From contig NZ_CP054011.1 in assembly GCF_013267595.1 (NCBI RefSeq), forward strand, positions 372,001 to 436,000: a stretch of DNA of 64,000 nt, read 5' to 3'. Shown one piece after another: positions 51,218-60,527 of this stretch (position 1 is the first letter of the stretch; each line of letters opens with the position of its first letter). The translations under genes were made by a program, and so were the position numbers. Below the pieces are notes generated by a model. That model had not been told where the DNA came from and did not search any database. It was given only the letters and a program-made list of their open reading frames with translations. Source of the stretch: Prevotella melaninogenica (GTDB lineage: Bacteria > Bacteroidota > Bacteroidia > Bacteroidales > Bacteroidaceae).

Positions 51218-53806
51218 TTAGTTTCTAAATACTAAGCCTTCGCCGAAGCTGTCGATGATGACAGGCTTGTCACGGTTGACTGTACCTGCAAGCAATGACT
51301 TACTGAGGTCGTTCAATACGTAACGTTGGATAGCTCTCTTGACAGGACGTGCACCGAACTCTGGGTCGTAGCCAACATCTGAAAGATAATTGATGGCTGG
51401 GTCGGTCCACTGAAGTTCAATACCCTGTGGCTCTAACATATCCTTAACTCTCTCCAACTGTAGACGAACAACATCACCAATCTGCTCTTTTGTCAATGGC
51501 AAGAACATGATAGTCTCGTCGATACGATTGAGGAATTCAGGACGAATTGTCTTCTTCAACATATCCATTACTGCAACTTTTGCCTTGTCGATTACCTCCT
51601 CACGGTTAGTATCGTTAAGATGTTCAAACTGTTGCTGGATATATTGTGAACCAAGATTAGACGTCATGATGATAATCGTATTCTTGAAGTTCACTGTTCG
51701 TCCCTTATTGTCTGTCAGATGACCATCGTCCAACACCTGCAGAAGGATGTTGAATACGTCTGGATGTGCCTTCTCAATCTCATCAAAGAGTACGACAGAG
51801 TAAGGCTTGCGACGTACAGCCTCAGTCAACTGACCACCCTCATCATAGCCTACATATCCTGGAGGCGCACCGATGAGTCGAGTTACACTGAACTTCTCTT
51901 GATACTCACTCATATCAATTCGGGTCATCATAGACTCGTCATTGAAGAGATAATCAGCCAATGCCTTTGCCAACTCGGTCTTACCAGTACCCGTTGTACC
52001 TAAGAAGATGAAGGAAGCAATTGGCTTCTTTGGATCTTGCAATCCTGCACGTGAGCGACGAACAGCATCTGCTACAGCTGTGATAGCCTCATCTTGTCCG
52101 ATGACACGCTTGTGTAGTTCATCCTCCAAGTGGAGTAGTTTATCCTTCTCACTCTGTAACATTCGTGTGACAGGAATACCCGTCCAACGGCTCACAACCT
52201 CAGCGATATCATCTGCTGTAACCTCCTCGCGCACTATTGCTTGCCCATCTTGTGTGGTTTGCAACTGCTGTTGGATGTTCTTGATATCGTCTTCTAATTG
52301 CTTTAGTCGTGAGTATCTAATCTCGGCAACACGCTCGTAATTACCCTCACGCTCGGCACGGTCAGCCTCATACTTGAGCTGTTCAATCTCTTGTTTGTCC
52401 TGCTGAATTTTATTCACCAGTCCACGTTCGCCTTCCCACTTTGCACGGAATCCATGTTCCTGCTCTTTGAGTTCAGCGATTTCCTTGTCGAGTTGTGCAA
52501 TCTTTTCTGTGTCGTTCTCGCGCTTGATAGCCTCACGCTCAATCTCAAGCTGCTTCAATCTACGAGTGATTTCATCCAACTCCTCTGGTACAGAGTCACG
52601 TTCCATACGCAGTTTTGCAGCAGCCTCATCCATCAAGTCGATAGCCTTATCTGGCAAGAAACGGTCTGAAATATAACGCTCAGAGAGCTTAACAGCTGCG
52701 ATACAAGCATCATCTTGGATACGTACCTTGTGATGATTCTCATAACGTTCCTTCAATCCACGAAGGATAGAGATAGCATCCAACTCGTCTGGTTCATCTA
52801 CTAATACGGTTTGGAAACGACGCTCAAGCGCCTTATCTTTCTCAAAATACTTCTGATATTCATTGAGTGTTGTTGCACCGATAGCTCTTAATTCGCCACG
52901 TGCTAAGGCTGGTTTAAGGATATTTGCAGCATCCATGGCACCTTCGCCACCACCTGCACCAACCAATGTGTGAATCTCGTCAATGAAGAGAATGATGTTA
53001 CCATCAGCCTGCATCACTTCCTTAACAACGCTTTTGAGACGCTCCTCGAATTCACCTTTATACTTAGCACCAGCCAACATCGCACCCATATCCAATGAGT
53101 AGAGTTGCTTGTCCTTTAAGTTTTCTGGCACATCACCACGAACGATTCTCTCTGCTAATCCCTCAACGATAGCTGTCTTACCAGTACCTGGCTCACCAAT
53201 GAGAATAGGGTTGTTCTTTGTACGACGAGATAGAATCTGTAATACTCTACGAATCTCCTCATCACGACCAATCACTGGGTCGAGTTTTCCTGCACGAGCA
53301 TCTTCAATAAGGTTGCGTGCATATTTCTGTAATGACTGATAGTTCTCATCACCACTTTGCGACTGTACCTTCTGACCTTGTCTAAGGTCATTGATAGCAG
53401 CTGTCATTTCCTTCTCTGTACAACCCGCATCTTTCAATATACGGCTTGCGGTTGAGTTCACAGCAAGTAGGGCGAGTAGCATCGGTTCGATACTAACGAA
53501 TTCATCACCCATCTTCTGGGAGGTCTCTACTGTACGCTGCATCACCTGATTGGTTTCAGAAGAGAGGTAGGGTTCACCACCAGATACTTTTGGTAAGTGG
53601 CTCATCTCATTCTGAATGGCAGTCTCCACAGCTTGTGCATTGACGCCAATTTTCTGGAAGACGTAATTTATTACGTCCTTTCCTTTATCCATTACACCAG
53701 CTAATATGTGTACTGGCTCAATGGTCTGCTGTCCATTTCGCTGTGCAATGTTTATCGCACTCTGAACAGCTTCTTGTGCTTTGATTGTAAATTTCTCAAA
53801 TGTCAT
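51218..53806 (-). CDS. clpB: ATP-dependent disaggregase ClpB
   Basis: ClpB (Hsp104 family) works with DnaK to pull proteins from aggregates. The 862 residues show a double Clp N domain (1-150), AAA1 with GEPGTGKTAIVEGLAERI and LFIDEIHTLVGAGG, the ClpB-specific coiled-coil middle domain (about 400-525) and AAA2 with GTTGTGKTELAKALA and VVLFDEIEKAHPDV. The ATG at 53806 is preferred over the upstream TTG at 53812. It is preceded by AAGGAGAT, an unusually good Shine-Dalgarno for this phylum. Confidence 0.97.
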   Translation of the reverse strand: MTFEKFTIKAQEAVQSAINIAQRNGQQTIEPVHILAGVMDKGKDVINYVFQKIGVNAQAVETAIQNEMSHLPKVSGGEPYLSSETNQVMQRTVETSQKMGDEFVSIEPMLLALLAVNSTASRILKDAGCTEKEMTAAINDLRQGQKVQSQSGDENYQSLQKYARNLIEDARAGKLDPVIGRDEEIRRVLQILSRRTKNNPILIGEPGTGKTAIVEGLAERIVRGDVPENLKDKQLYSLDMGAMLAGAKYKGEFEERLKSVVKEVMQADGNIILFIDEIHTLVGAGGGEGAMDAANILKPALARGELRAIGATTLNEYQKYFEKDKALERRFQTVLVDEPDELDAISILRGLKERYENHHKVRIQDDACIAAVKLSERYISDRFLPDKAIDLMDEAAAKLRMERDSVPEELDEITRRLKQLEIEREAIKRENDTEKIAQLDKEIAELKEQEHGFRAKWEGERGLVNKIQQDKQEIEQLKYEADRAEREGNYERVAEIRYSRLKQLEDDIKNIQQQLQTTQDGQAIVREEVTADDIAEVVSRWTGIPVTRMLQSEKDKLLHLEDELHKRVIGQDEAITAVADAVRRSRAGLQDPKKPIASFIFLGTTGTGKTELAKALADYLFNDESMMTRIDMSEYQEKFSVTRLIGAPPGYVGYDEGGQLTEAVRRKPYSVVLFDEIEKAHPDVFNILLQVLDDGHLTDNKGRTVNFKNTIIIMTSNLGSQYIQQQFEHLNDTNREEVIDKAKVAVMDMLKKTIRPEFLNRIDETIMFLPLTKEQIGDVVRLQLERVKDMLEPQGIELQWTDPAINYLSDVGYDPEFGARPVKRAIQRYVLNDLSKSLLAGTVNRDKPVIIDSFGEGLVFRN

Positions 53807-54340
53807 ATTCAAATCTCCTTCCTATAGCTCCTACACCTTTATAATAGGCTTCAGAACTTGTTCTTATTTTTTTGTTTCTATTGCCTATATCTCAAACCTT
53901 GTGCCTATAGGTGTTTTGTGTCAAATTGTCGCTTGTGTTAGACAATTTGGCAGTTGTTTGTTTCTTAAAAAGAGAGGGAAGGGAGGTGGGGAATGTGCTT
54001 TTCAATGTTTAGTTCTCTTGGCGTTGACAGTATATAAATGCACAGATATAAATAAGTAAGCCCCAAAGAATATAGAAAACCTTTCGTAAAGCATATCTGT
54101 TTGTTCCATCCAAAGATAAGAAAAGATATCAGGCTCATCCAATATATAGAGTGATAAACTGAAGCATTTATATTATAAGGCACACATAGCAACTCTAAGT
54201 TTGCAGTAAGAAACTTAAAGTTGCTCTGTTTGATATTTCTTATAATTCTAAATACAAAAGGTAAACTTTATCATTTCCAAGTTTTGAAGACGCATTTTTG
54301 TCCGTATTTTTCGTATGATGATTTTGTAAAGACCATAAAA
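53807..54340. other. Intergenic region upstream of clpB
   Basis: The AAGGAGAT ribosome-binding site of clpB lies at 53813-53820 on the minus strand. A 75-codon minus-strand frame at 53965-54192 is not supported: low-complexity, no start context. No promoter box of the TAnnTTTG type could be fixed with confidence. Confidence 0.4.
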
Positions 54341-54450
54341 CGGCTTGCAAATAACACCCAATTGGCTTGCAAAAGATGCCCTTTTGATGTCTAACTAACG
54401 CCCTTTTGAAGTCTTACTAAGCACCTTTTAAAATCTGTTTTTGCAACTTA
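54341..54450 (+). repeat. Dispersed repeat R1, copy D (tail missing)
   Basis: Four 22-bp units are clear (ending ACACCCAATT, ATGCCCTTTT, ACGCCCTTTT, GCACCTTTT), but the downstream tail seen in copies A, B, C and E is not present beyond TTTTTGCAACTTATTGAT. Confidence 0.8.
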
Positions 54451-54679
54451 TTGATAACAAGAAACTTACAGGGGTACTAAAATAAATAACTTTTAGTCTA
54501 TTTTTCTACCTTTGCTTTAACTGTTTTGTCAATATATTTCTTTATCTTTCTACGTTAAAACTCACACAGATTCATCGAAGGCTTAGAGATCAAAGGAGTA
54601 TAATTGCAATGTTTATTGGCAAAAATAACAAAGATGTTAATAATCTGTGTAGAATATCTCTATTACTTTTTTTGTTTCG

Positions 54680-54775
54680 TCGGAACCTCCATGTATTGTT
54701 TTTAACTCCGTCTTTTCTCTGCTTATCTGTGTGCCTTATTATGTAATAGGTTTGTTTTTATCACTCCATATTTTG
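54680..54775. repeat. Partial copy of structured repeat R3
   Basis: CTGTGTGCCTTATTATGTAA, then TTTATCACTCCATATTTT, parallels the right end of the element at 5411-5735. Degraded CCTCC and CTCCG motifs lie before it. The rest of 54451-54805 shows nothing else. Confidence 0.55.
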
Positions 54776-54805
54776 ATAGAGTCAAATATAAGAATAGGTA
54801 TAAGA

Positions 54806-55126
54806 TTATGGCTGTTGTTTATTATTTCTTACATAAGCTTCACTGTTACTGGGGTTACTTCTTTGATAATAAACGGTGATAGTATCACCAATATGTAGAC
54901 TTTCATATTCTCCATATTGTTTACCCCTACCTTCATAGGTTTTCTGATCTACGTTATATGAATAGGAGTAGTAAGGAGTTGCGCGAATTTTATAAAGTCT
55001 ATTGACTACACCTTTAGTGTAAGCTGGGTTCTCAGCAATCTTGCTACTCTTCCATACATGCCATAAAGAGATTCCTAACAGTGCGATAACAAGATAGGCT
55101 ATTGAGCGTTGATGCTTTCCTTTCAT
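54806..55126 (-). CDS. DUF3592-like small membrane protein
   Basis: This 106-residue protein has one N-terminal TM helix (about 8-26) and an exposed beta domain (TPYYSYSYNVDQKTYEGRG; IGDTITVYYQRSNPSNS) typical of DUF3592. The function is unknown. Its start codon overlaps the stop of the radical SAM gene (4 bp), so the two are translationally coupled. Confidence 0.75.
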   Translation of the reverse strand: MKGKHQRSIAYLVIALLGISLWHVWKSSKIAENPAYTKGVVNRLYKIRATPYYSYSYNVDQKTYEGRGKQYGEYESLHIGDTITVYYQRSNPSNSEAYVRNNKQQP

Positions 55127-56034
55127 TTGTCAGATTGAGCTTTATTATTCAACTTCTCCTTCATATAGTTATGAAGACGGTGTGTAAACTCATAGTTTTT
55201 CAGTCCCCATTTGGGTGCTATGAGGAGGTCGGGGGGGCTCTGACTGACAAAGCGTTCGAGTACAAGGTCGGGGCGAAGAAGGCTAATGTAATCTGCTATG
55301 AGCTTGATATACTCTTCAACCGTATAAAGGTGAAATGGCTTTTCAGCGTACATCTTTGCCAGACGAGTTCCACGAATAATCTGTAACTGATGAATCTTCA
55401 ATGTCGTTAAGGGAAGAGAAGAGATGATTGGAGCTTGTCTTAAACTCTCTTTTGCATCTTCACCAGGTAGTCCGAGAATGATATGTGCACCGACACGGAT
55501 ACCACGTCGGGCAGTCTCTTCTATAGCTTTACGTGCACAAGCAAAGTCATGCCCGCGATTAACCAGTCGTAATGTCTCATCATTGCAGGTTTCCACACCA
55601 TACTCAACGATGAGGAATGTGCGGCGATTTAGTTCTTCAAAGTAATCTAAGAGGTCATCATTGATACAGTCGGGACGTGTACCGATAACGAGTCCAACCA
55701 CATCCTCCACAGCAAGTGCTTCCTCATAGAGCTTTTTAATATGGTCGTTAGTGCCGTAAGTATTGGTATAAGCCTGGAAATAAGCAAGATATTTCATTTC
55801 AGGATACTTGCCAGAAAAGAATCGTTTGCCGTCTTCAAGCTGCTGGGTTACACTCTTTCCATTATCGCAATAGGCTGGGTTGAACGTCTGGTTGTTACAG
55901 TAAAAACAACCGCCACGCCCAATCCTACCATCTCGGTTAGGACAGGTAAAGCCAGCATTAACTGATATCTTTTGTACTTTATAAGGGAACTGAGAGCGCA
56001 ACCAGTTCCCGAAATCGCAATAATATTGTTCCAT
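55123..56034 (-). CDS. TIGR01212-family radical SAM protein (YhcC-like)
   Basis: The 303-residue protein has a [4Fe-4S] cluster loop spaced CPNRDGRIGRGGCFYC, an 11-residue spacing typical of the YhcC/TIGR01212 group, and a SAM-barrel block VEYGVETCNDETLRLVNRGH. HIILGLPGEDAKES follows. Its reaction is not established for the family. The minus-strand promoter box TATATTTG (56042-56049) lies only 7 nt before the ATG, giving an almost leaderless mRNA. Confidence 0.9.
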   Translation of the reverse strand: MEQYYCDFGNWLRSQFPYKVQKISVNAGFTCPNRDGRIGRGGCFYCNNQTFNPAYCDNGKSVTQQLEDGKRFFSGKYPEMKYLAYFQAYTNTYGTNDHIKKLYEEALAVEDVVGLVIGTRPDCINDDLLDYFEELNRRTFLIVEYGVETCNDETLRLVNRGHDFACARKAIEETARRGIRVGAHIILGLPGEDAKESLRQAPIISSLPLTTLKIHQLQIIRGTRLAKMYAEKPFHLYTVEEYIKLIADYISLLRPDLVLERFVSQSPPDLLIAPKWGLKNYEFTHRLHNYMKEKLNNKAQSDK

Positions 56035-56037
56035 TCT

Positions 56038-56069
56038 TTTGCAAATATACGGAATATTTTATATTTTTG
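56038..56069. promoter_or_regulatory. Overlapping divergent promoters (radical SAM gene and DPP IV gene)
   Basis: Plus strand: TTTG (56038-56041), 20-nt spacer, TATTTTTG (56062-56069). Minus strand: the -7 box TATATTTG occupies 56049-56042. The two elements are packed back to back, so polymerases must compete. Confidence 0.7.
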
Positions 56070-56089
56070 TGCTGTTAAAACTTGAATTT

Positions 56090-58279
56090 ATGAAACGTAT
56101 ATTACTTCTGTTTGCAACAATGCTAACCGTATTTCAGTTGATGGCTGGAGAACCTATCTCTTTGAAAGACATTACTAATGGTGCTTTTGCAACTAAGCGT
56201 ATCTCGGGTGTTAATCCTTTAAAAGGAACTTCTGAGTATGCACAAATCTCGTCTGATGGTCGTCAGGTAGTTAAGTATTCTTTTAAAACAGGTAGCTCTA
56301 CAGGGGTTATCTTTGACCTTGCTGATGCAAAAGGCGAGCAATTAAGCTCCTTTGATGATTATCAGATCTCGTCTGATGGAAGTCGACTGTTATTACAAAC
56401 GAATACAAATCGTATCTATCGTCGTTCGTTTACAGCAGACTTTTATCTCTATGATGTAAAGACAAAACAGTTAAAGAAACTGTCAAAAGATGGCTCTGAG
56501 CAGATTCCGACCTTCTCTCCTGATGGTCGTCAGATTGCTTATGTTCATCAGAATAACATCTATATTACAGATGGTGAGAATGTAAAGCAGGTTACTACGG
56601 ATGGTGAGTTTAATAAGGTAATCAATGGTTTACCTGACTGGGTTAACGAAGAGGAGTTCGGCTTTAATAATGCACTTGCTTGGAGTGCAGATAGTAAGAC
56701 GCTAAGTTGGATTAGATATGACGAGAGTGAGGTAAAGAGTTATACTCTACAGTTTTACAAAGGTTCTCACCCTGCATATGATATGTTTGATATCTATCCT
56801 GGTGATTACAGCTACAAATATCCAAAGGCTGGCGAGGCAAACTCAAAGGTTAGTGCATGGTCTTATAGCTTGAGTGATGGTGCTGTGCGTAAATATGATT
56901 TACCATTAGCTGCAGATGGTTATATTCCACGCATCAAGTCTACCTTTGATGCAAATAGAATTATCCTCTATACAATGAATCGTCATCAGGATGAGTTGAA
57001 TCTCTATGCTGCTAATCCTCTCACAGGTACATGTAATCTACTGATAAAGGAGAGTGTACCTAAGTATGTGAAGGAAGAAGCTATGGAGGGTATTAGCATC
57101 ATGAAGGATTATATTCTTGTTCCTTCTGACCGTGATGGCTATATGCACCTTTATTTATATAATAAGGATGGTAAGCTTTTACGTCAGATTGATAAGGGAA
57201 ATTATGACGTAACTGAAATCTATGGATATGATGAGAAGACAGGAAATACCTACTTCCAAGCAGCAGCACGTAAGCCAATGCAGCGTGAGATATATGTTGC
57301 AGACAAGTCGGGTAGGTTGACTTGTCTTTCTGCTCGTGCGGGATGGAATGTTGCTTCGTTCTCAGGCGATTATAAGTATTTCCTCGATACATGGAGCGAT
57401 AGCAATCATCCATACGTATTTGCTATCTATGATAACAAAGGTAAGGAGATACGTGAAGTGCTTAATAATAATGAACTGCAGGCAAAGTTGGCAAAGTATG
57501 GCAACACTGGTGTTGAGTTCTTTACATTTACAACCTCTGAAGGTGTGAAACTTAATGGCTGGATGGTGAAGCCTGCTAACTTCGATGCAACAAAGAAGTA
57601 TCCTGTAATTATGCACCAGTATAGTGGTCCGGGTAGTCAGCAGGTTGTCGACAACTGGGGCGTTGGGTCTATGGGTAGTGGTGCAATGTTTGACTACTAC
57701 TTAACACAAAAGGGCTATATCGTTGTTACTGTAGATGGTCGTGGTACTGGTGCGCGTGGTGCAGAGTTTGAGAAGTGTACTTATTTGAAGCTTGGCGATT
57801 TGGAATCAAAGGATCAGACAGAAGCTGCATTGTGGTTGGGCAAGCAAAGTTATGTTGATGCTTCGCGTATTGGAATATGGGGTTGGAGCTTTGGAGGCTT
57901 CAATACATTGATGAGTATGAGCGAGGGACGTAATGCGTTCAAGGCAGGTGTAGCTATTGCTCCACCAACGAACTGGCGCTATTATGACTCTGTTTATACT
58001 GAGCGTTATATGCGTACACCACAGGAGAATGCTGCTGGTTATGCTATTAATCCAATCAATAGAGCAGAGAAGCTTCATGGTAAACTCTTAATATGTCATG
58101 GCTTAACGGACGATAACGTACATCCGCAGAATGCCTTTGAATATTCTGAGGCTTTGGTTCAAGCTGATAAGGACTTCAAAGAGAATCTTTATACCAATCG
58201 TAACCATGGTATTTATGGTGGTAACACTCGTAATCATCTTCTGAGACAGGTTACTGAATGGTTTATCGAGAACCTGTAA
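56090..58279 (+). CDS. Dipeptidyl peptidase IV (S9 prolyl oligopeptidase family)
   Basis: This exported 729-residue peptidase removes Xaa-Pro dipeptides, important for peptide-feeding oral anaerobes. It has a signal peptide (ending QLMAG), an N-terminal DPP IV beta-propeller (about 35-470; PDWVNEEEFGFNNALAWSAD) and a C-terminal alpha/beta hydrolase. The nucleophile Ser is in GIWGWSFGGFNTLMSM, Asp in HGLTDDNVHPQNAFE and His in NRNHGIYGGNTRNH. The in-frame TTG at 56039 lies inside the promoter, so ATG 56090 is used. Confidence 0.94.
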   Translation: MKRILLLFATMLTVFQLMAGEPISLKDITNGAFATKRISGVNPLKGTSEYAQISSDGRQVVKYSFKTGSSTGVIFDLADAKGEQLSSFDDYQISSDGSRLLLQTNTNRIYRRSFTADFYLYDVKTKQLKKLSKDGSEQIPTFSPDGRQIAYVHQNNIYITDGENVKQVTTDGEFNKVINGLPDWVNEEEFGFNNALAWSADSKTLSWIRYDESEVKSYTLQFYKGSHPAYDMFDIYPGDYSYKYPKAGEANSKVSAWSYSLSDGAVRKYDLPLAADGYIPRIKSTFDANRIILYTMNRHQDELNLYAANPLTGTCNLLIKESVPKYVKEEAMEGISIMKDYILVPSDRDGYMHLYLYNKDGKLLRQIDKGNYDVTEIYGYDEKTGNTYFQAAARKPMQREIYVADKSGRLTCLSARAGWNVASFSGDYKYFLDTWSDSNHPYVFAIYDNKGKEIREVLNNNELQAKLAKYGNTGVEFFTFTTSEGVKLNGWMVKPANFDATKKYPVIMHQYSGPGSQQVVDNWGVGSMGSGAMFDYYLTQKGYIVVTVDGRGTGARGAEFEKCTYLKLGDLESKDQTEAALWLGKQSYVDASRIGIWGWSFGGFNTLMSMSEGRNAFKAGVAIAPPTNWRYYDSVYTERYMRTPQENAAGYAINPINRAEKLHGKLLICHGLTDDNVHPQNAFEYSEALVQADKDFKENLYTNRNHGIYGGNTRNHLLRQVTEWFIENL

Positions 58280-58391
58280 TAGGCGCTGATAAAAGAACTG
58301 TGCTGTTTGCTAAGCGCCCTTATGTATAAATGAACCATGCGTGTCTTACTACATAATATGATGATGACAAGGGGCTTTTAATTCATCTTTT

Positions 58392-58485
58392 ACTGATGTG
58401 TTAATGCTCAACACATAGTGTGCTGATGCTTAACACGTCATGTGCGGATGGTAAACACCAATGGTGTTGAGTACTTAGTGTAGTG
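58392..58485. repeat. Palindrome-linked tandem repeat R2, copy 4
   Basis: ACTGATGTGTTAATGCTCAA, TGTGCTGATGCTTAACACG and AAACACCAATGGTGTTGAG show the clearest 20-22-bp periodicity of the family. The remaining parts of 58280-58612 hold no gene. Confidence 0.75.
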
Positions 58486-58612
58486 CAATATGATATTATC
58501 AGGGAACAAATTGTTGGTATTAAGGAGTTGTTCTATCAGATAACTGTAAATCAAAGGTGATGTCATATGGACGAGTATATTGTTCAAAGGTCTATCAGAT
58601 AGCACTAATAAA

Positions 58613-58662
58613 GAAAAAACTCGGACACTGAATTGCTATAATCAGTGTCCGAGTTTTTTATG
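58613..58662. terminator. Strong bidirectional terminator after the PqqD gene
   Basis: AAAAAACTCGGACACTGA and its full complement form an 18-bp stem with a 10-nt loop. It serves the rpoD-to-PqqD run on the minus strand. Confidence 0.93.
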
Positions 58663-58685
58663 TATAGTTAGTTTTATCTTGCTCC

Positions 58686-59090
58686 TTAGCCAAAGAGACG
58701 CTCAAAGAAGCCTTTCTTTTTAGGCTTTTCTTCGCTTGTAGCTGCCTCGAGGTGTGTAGAATCAGCTTTCTTAGAGATTGTTTCCTTCTTAACAGCAGAA
58801 TCATTTGCAGGGATGTCTTCACCCTCGATGATACCCGCAGTACCCCATTGTGCAGCAAGTATTGTGGCATCCTTGCGAGCCGTATCCTCGTCAATTTCAT
58901 ATTGACCGCAGATTAACTCTACGAGGTTATCTACTGTAAAAGAATCCATCTTCTGCACCTCTTCCCATAAGTATGCAGAACTTTCGTTCATAGATATAAT
59001 ATTGCTGAAGTCAATATTCTCATCTCCTTCTGCAACGATAATATGTTCTCCGCATACTTCACGGAGGTTGAAGCCATTCTTTACTTTCAT
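58686..59090 (-). CDS. PqqD-family (RiPP recognition element-like) protein
   Basis: The 134-residue protein has a PqqD-like winged-helix domain (about 1-85; NLREVCGEHIIVAEG, SAYLWEEVQKMDSFTVDNLVELI) that in RiPP systems binds leader peptides. A Ser/Lys-rich linker follows, with a basic-amphipathic tail KPKKKGFFERLFG that could touch the membrane. It ends a minus-strand run with an S26 peptidase and an HPr-kinase-like protein. No precursor peptide is seen, so its partner is unknown. Confidence 0.82.
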   Translation of the reverse strand: MKVKNGFNLREVCGEHIIVAEGDENIDFSNIISMNESSAYLWEEVQKMDSFTVDNLVELICGQYEIDEDTARKDATILAAQWGTAGIIEGEDIPANDSAVKKETISKKADSTHLEAATSEEKPKKKGFFERLFG

Positions 59091-59133
59091 TCTTATTGAT
59101 AGTTTATATTATTATCTTTCTTTTTATATTCCA

Positions 59134-59619
59134 TTAAATGGTGCCAAAGATAGGAATCCAGATACGTCTGTAAATACCTAATAAATATCTTCGGATAGGA
59201 AGAAGTCGAGTCCAAATAAAACTATATGACTTCCATTTCCAAGCATTTGTAGCATCCATCTTGTTTCGTCCTTTACGGTAGAAACCAATGACTGCTCCAA
59301 CAATATTCTCTTTCTTACAATGCTCAACACCAAGGTTGCCATCACCGCGTAAGGTCACGTTGTCACCTTCTATGCTGTCAATACGATGTAAGACGAAGTG
59401 TCGTGGTGTTATCTCCGCTAAGACTGGGTCGCCAACTTTTATTGTGGAAGGCTTGACAAGCAAAGCTTTGTCACGGTCATTTTCAAGGAAAGGACGCATA
59501 GAATAGCCACGAAGGCGTAACGTAACAGTATGTCCTTCATTTAACATCTTGACAACTTCTGGTAGAAACTCTGCATTAGCAAACTGGATTTCAGAAGTCG
59601 TAAGTACTGTTTTTGACAT
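59134..59619 (-). CDS. S26-type signal-peptidase-like protein
   Basis: The 161-residue protein has a catalytic Ser in LRGYSMRPF (Ser40), then FVLHRIDSIEGDNVTLRGDGN. His78 and Asp93 there resemble the Ser/His/Asp arrangement of the ER-type (SipW-like) signal peptidases rather than the Ser/Lys bacterial type. No strong TM helix is evident apart from a basic C-terminal segment. An upstream ATG at 59652 falls inside the preceding gene, so 59619 is chosen. Only 5 nt separate it from the HprK-like gene. Confidence 0.8.
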   Translation of the reverse strand: MSKTVLTTSEIQFANAEFLPEVVKMLNEGHTVTLRLRGYSMRPFLENDRDKALLVKPSTIKVGDPVLAEITPRHFVLHRIDSIEGDNVTLRGDGNLGVEHCKKENIVGAVIGFYRKGRNKMDATNAWKWKSYSFIWTRLLPIRRYLLGIYRRIWIPIFGTI

Positions 59620-59624
59620 AAGTT

Positions 59625-60512
59625 TTATCTTTTCGTTACGGTTTGATAGCACACTTCTGCTGCTTCTTGATTAGGCAAGCAATGTAACGTAAATATCCTC
59701 CCAGCTTCTACAATTTTTGTAATAGTATCACAAACGCCATTGTAAATGTCTGAATCCCACTTCATGCTGGAGCAAGAGGGGAGTAGTGAAGCAAATGCTG
59801 CAATAGGATTGGGCTTCTCAACAGAGTTTGTTGTAGCGCGGTCAATACGTGTAATAGCACCTAAACGAGCCTTGACATTGCGATAGCATGGTGTCTTACC
59901 ACTCCATGGGCTACCATATATCCATGTTTCTCCATCAATGATTCTCACGATAGGATTGTCATCGTTCATGAGGTCACTGCCTGGAATATAGCGTAGCCAC
60001 ATACTAACCTGGGTTGACTTACCTGTTCCGCTCTTGGCAATGAAGGCATAGCCATAGCCATTGTTACGAACAAGAGATGCGTGAATCAGCAAGGTTTTCT
60101 TATGTGCACCAGCAAAGGCAAAGATAAGCATCAATGCATTATTAAGTCCAAAGGTGCGCATATTCTTGGTGCCATTGAGTGCACAACGACAGTCAGAGAA
60201 GTCTTTATTACTCTGTAGCAGACAACAATCAGAGCCATTAATGTCCTTGATAATATACTGATAGCTACCATCATCAACACGATCCACAATAGTATCACCA
60301 TTTCCTGTATCGAAAGCACGGATACGTTGTCTCCTTTCCTTTGGAACTGGTCGAAGCGTATCGTCAACCGTTAAGCGGAAAAAGACATTCTCTGAAACCT
60401 CTTTGATTCTGAAAGGTTCAAACGAACTTAGCAAGTGCATTCCGTTGACATCAGTCTCACGGAATATAATTTGTATATCAAAGTCTGCTATTCTGAAGTT
60501 ATTTATTTCCAT
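59625..60512 (-). CDS. HPr kinase/phosphorylase-like P-loop protein
   Basis: The 295-residue protein has an N-terminal beta-rich part and a P-loop AKSGTGKST (about 159-167), preceded by LIHASLV and followed by DLMNDDNPIVRI, the pattern of HprK-type kinases. In lasso-peptide and related RiPP clusters HprK-like proteins phosphorylate the precursor peptide. Here it leads a PqqD/S26 cassette, but no precursor is visible. The 15-nt gap to the secreted-protein gene indicates co-transcription. Confidence 0.78.
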   Translation of the reverse strand: MEINNFRIADFDIQIIFRETDVNGMHLLSSFEPFRIKEVSENVFFRLTVDDTLRPVPKERRQRIRAFDTGNGDTIVDRVDDGSYQYIIKDINGSDCCLLQSNKDFSDCRCALNGTKNMRTFGLNNALMLIFAFAGAHKKTLLIHASLVRNNGYGYAFIAKSGTGKSTQVSMWLRYIPGSDLMNDDNPIVRIIDGETWIYGSPWSGKTPCYRNVKARLGAITRIDRATTNSVEKPNPIAAFASLLPSCSSMKWDSDIYNGVCDTITKIVEAGRIFTLHCLPNQEAAEVCYQTVTKR

Positions 60513-60527
60513 CTTTAGAGGCTCTGC

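Noticed and set aside
53965..54192. 75-codon minus-strand frame upstream of clpB
   Set aside because: Hydrophobic and AT-rich with no promoter box or family motif; chance frame more likely.
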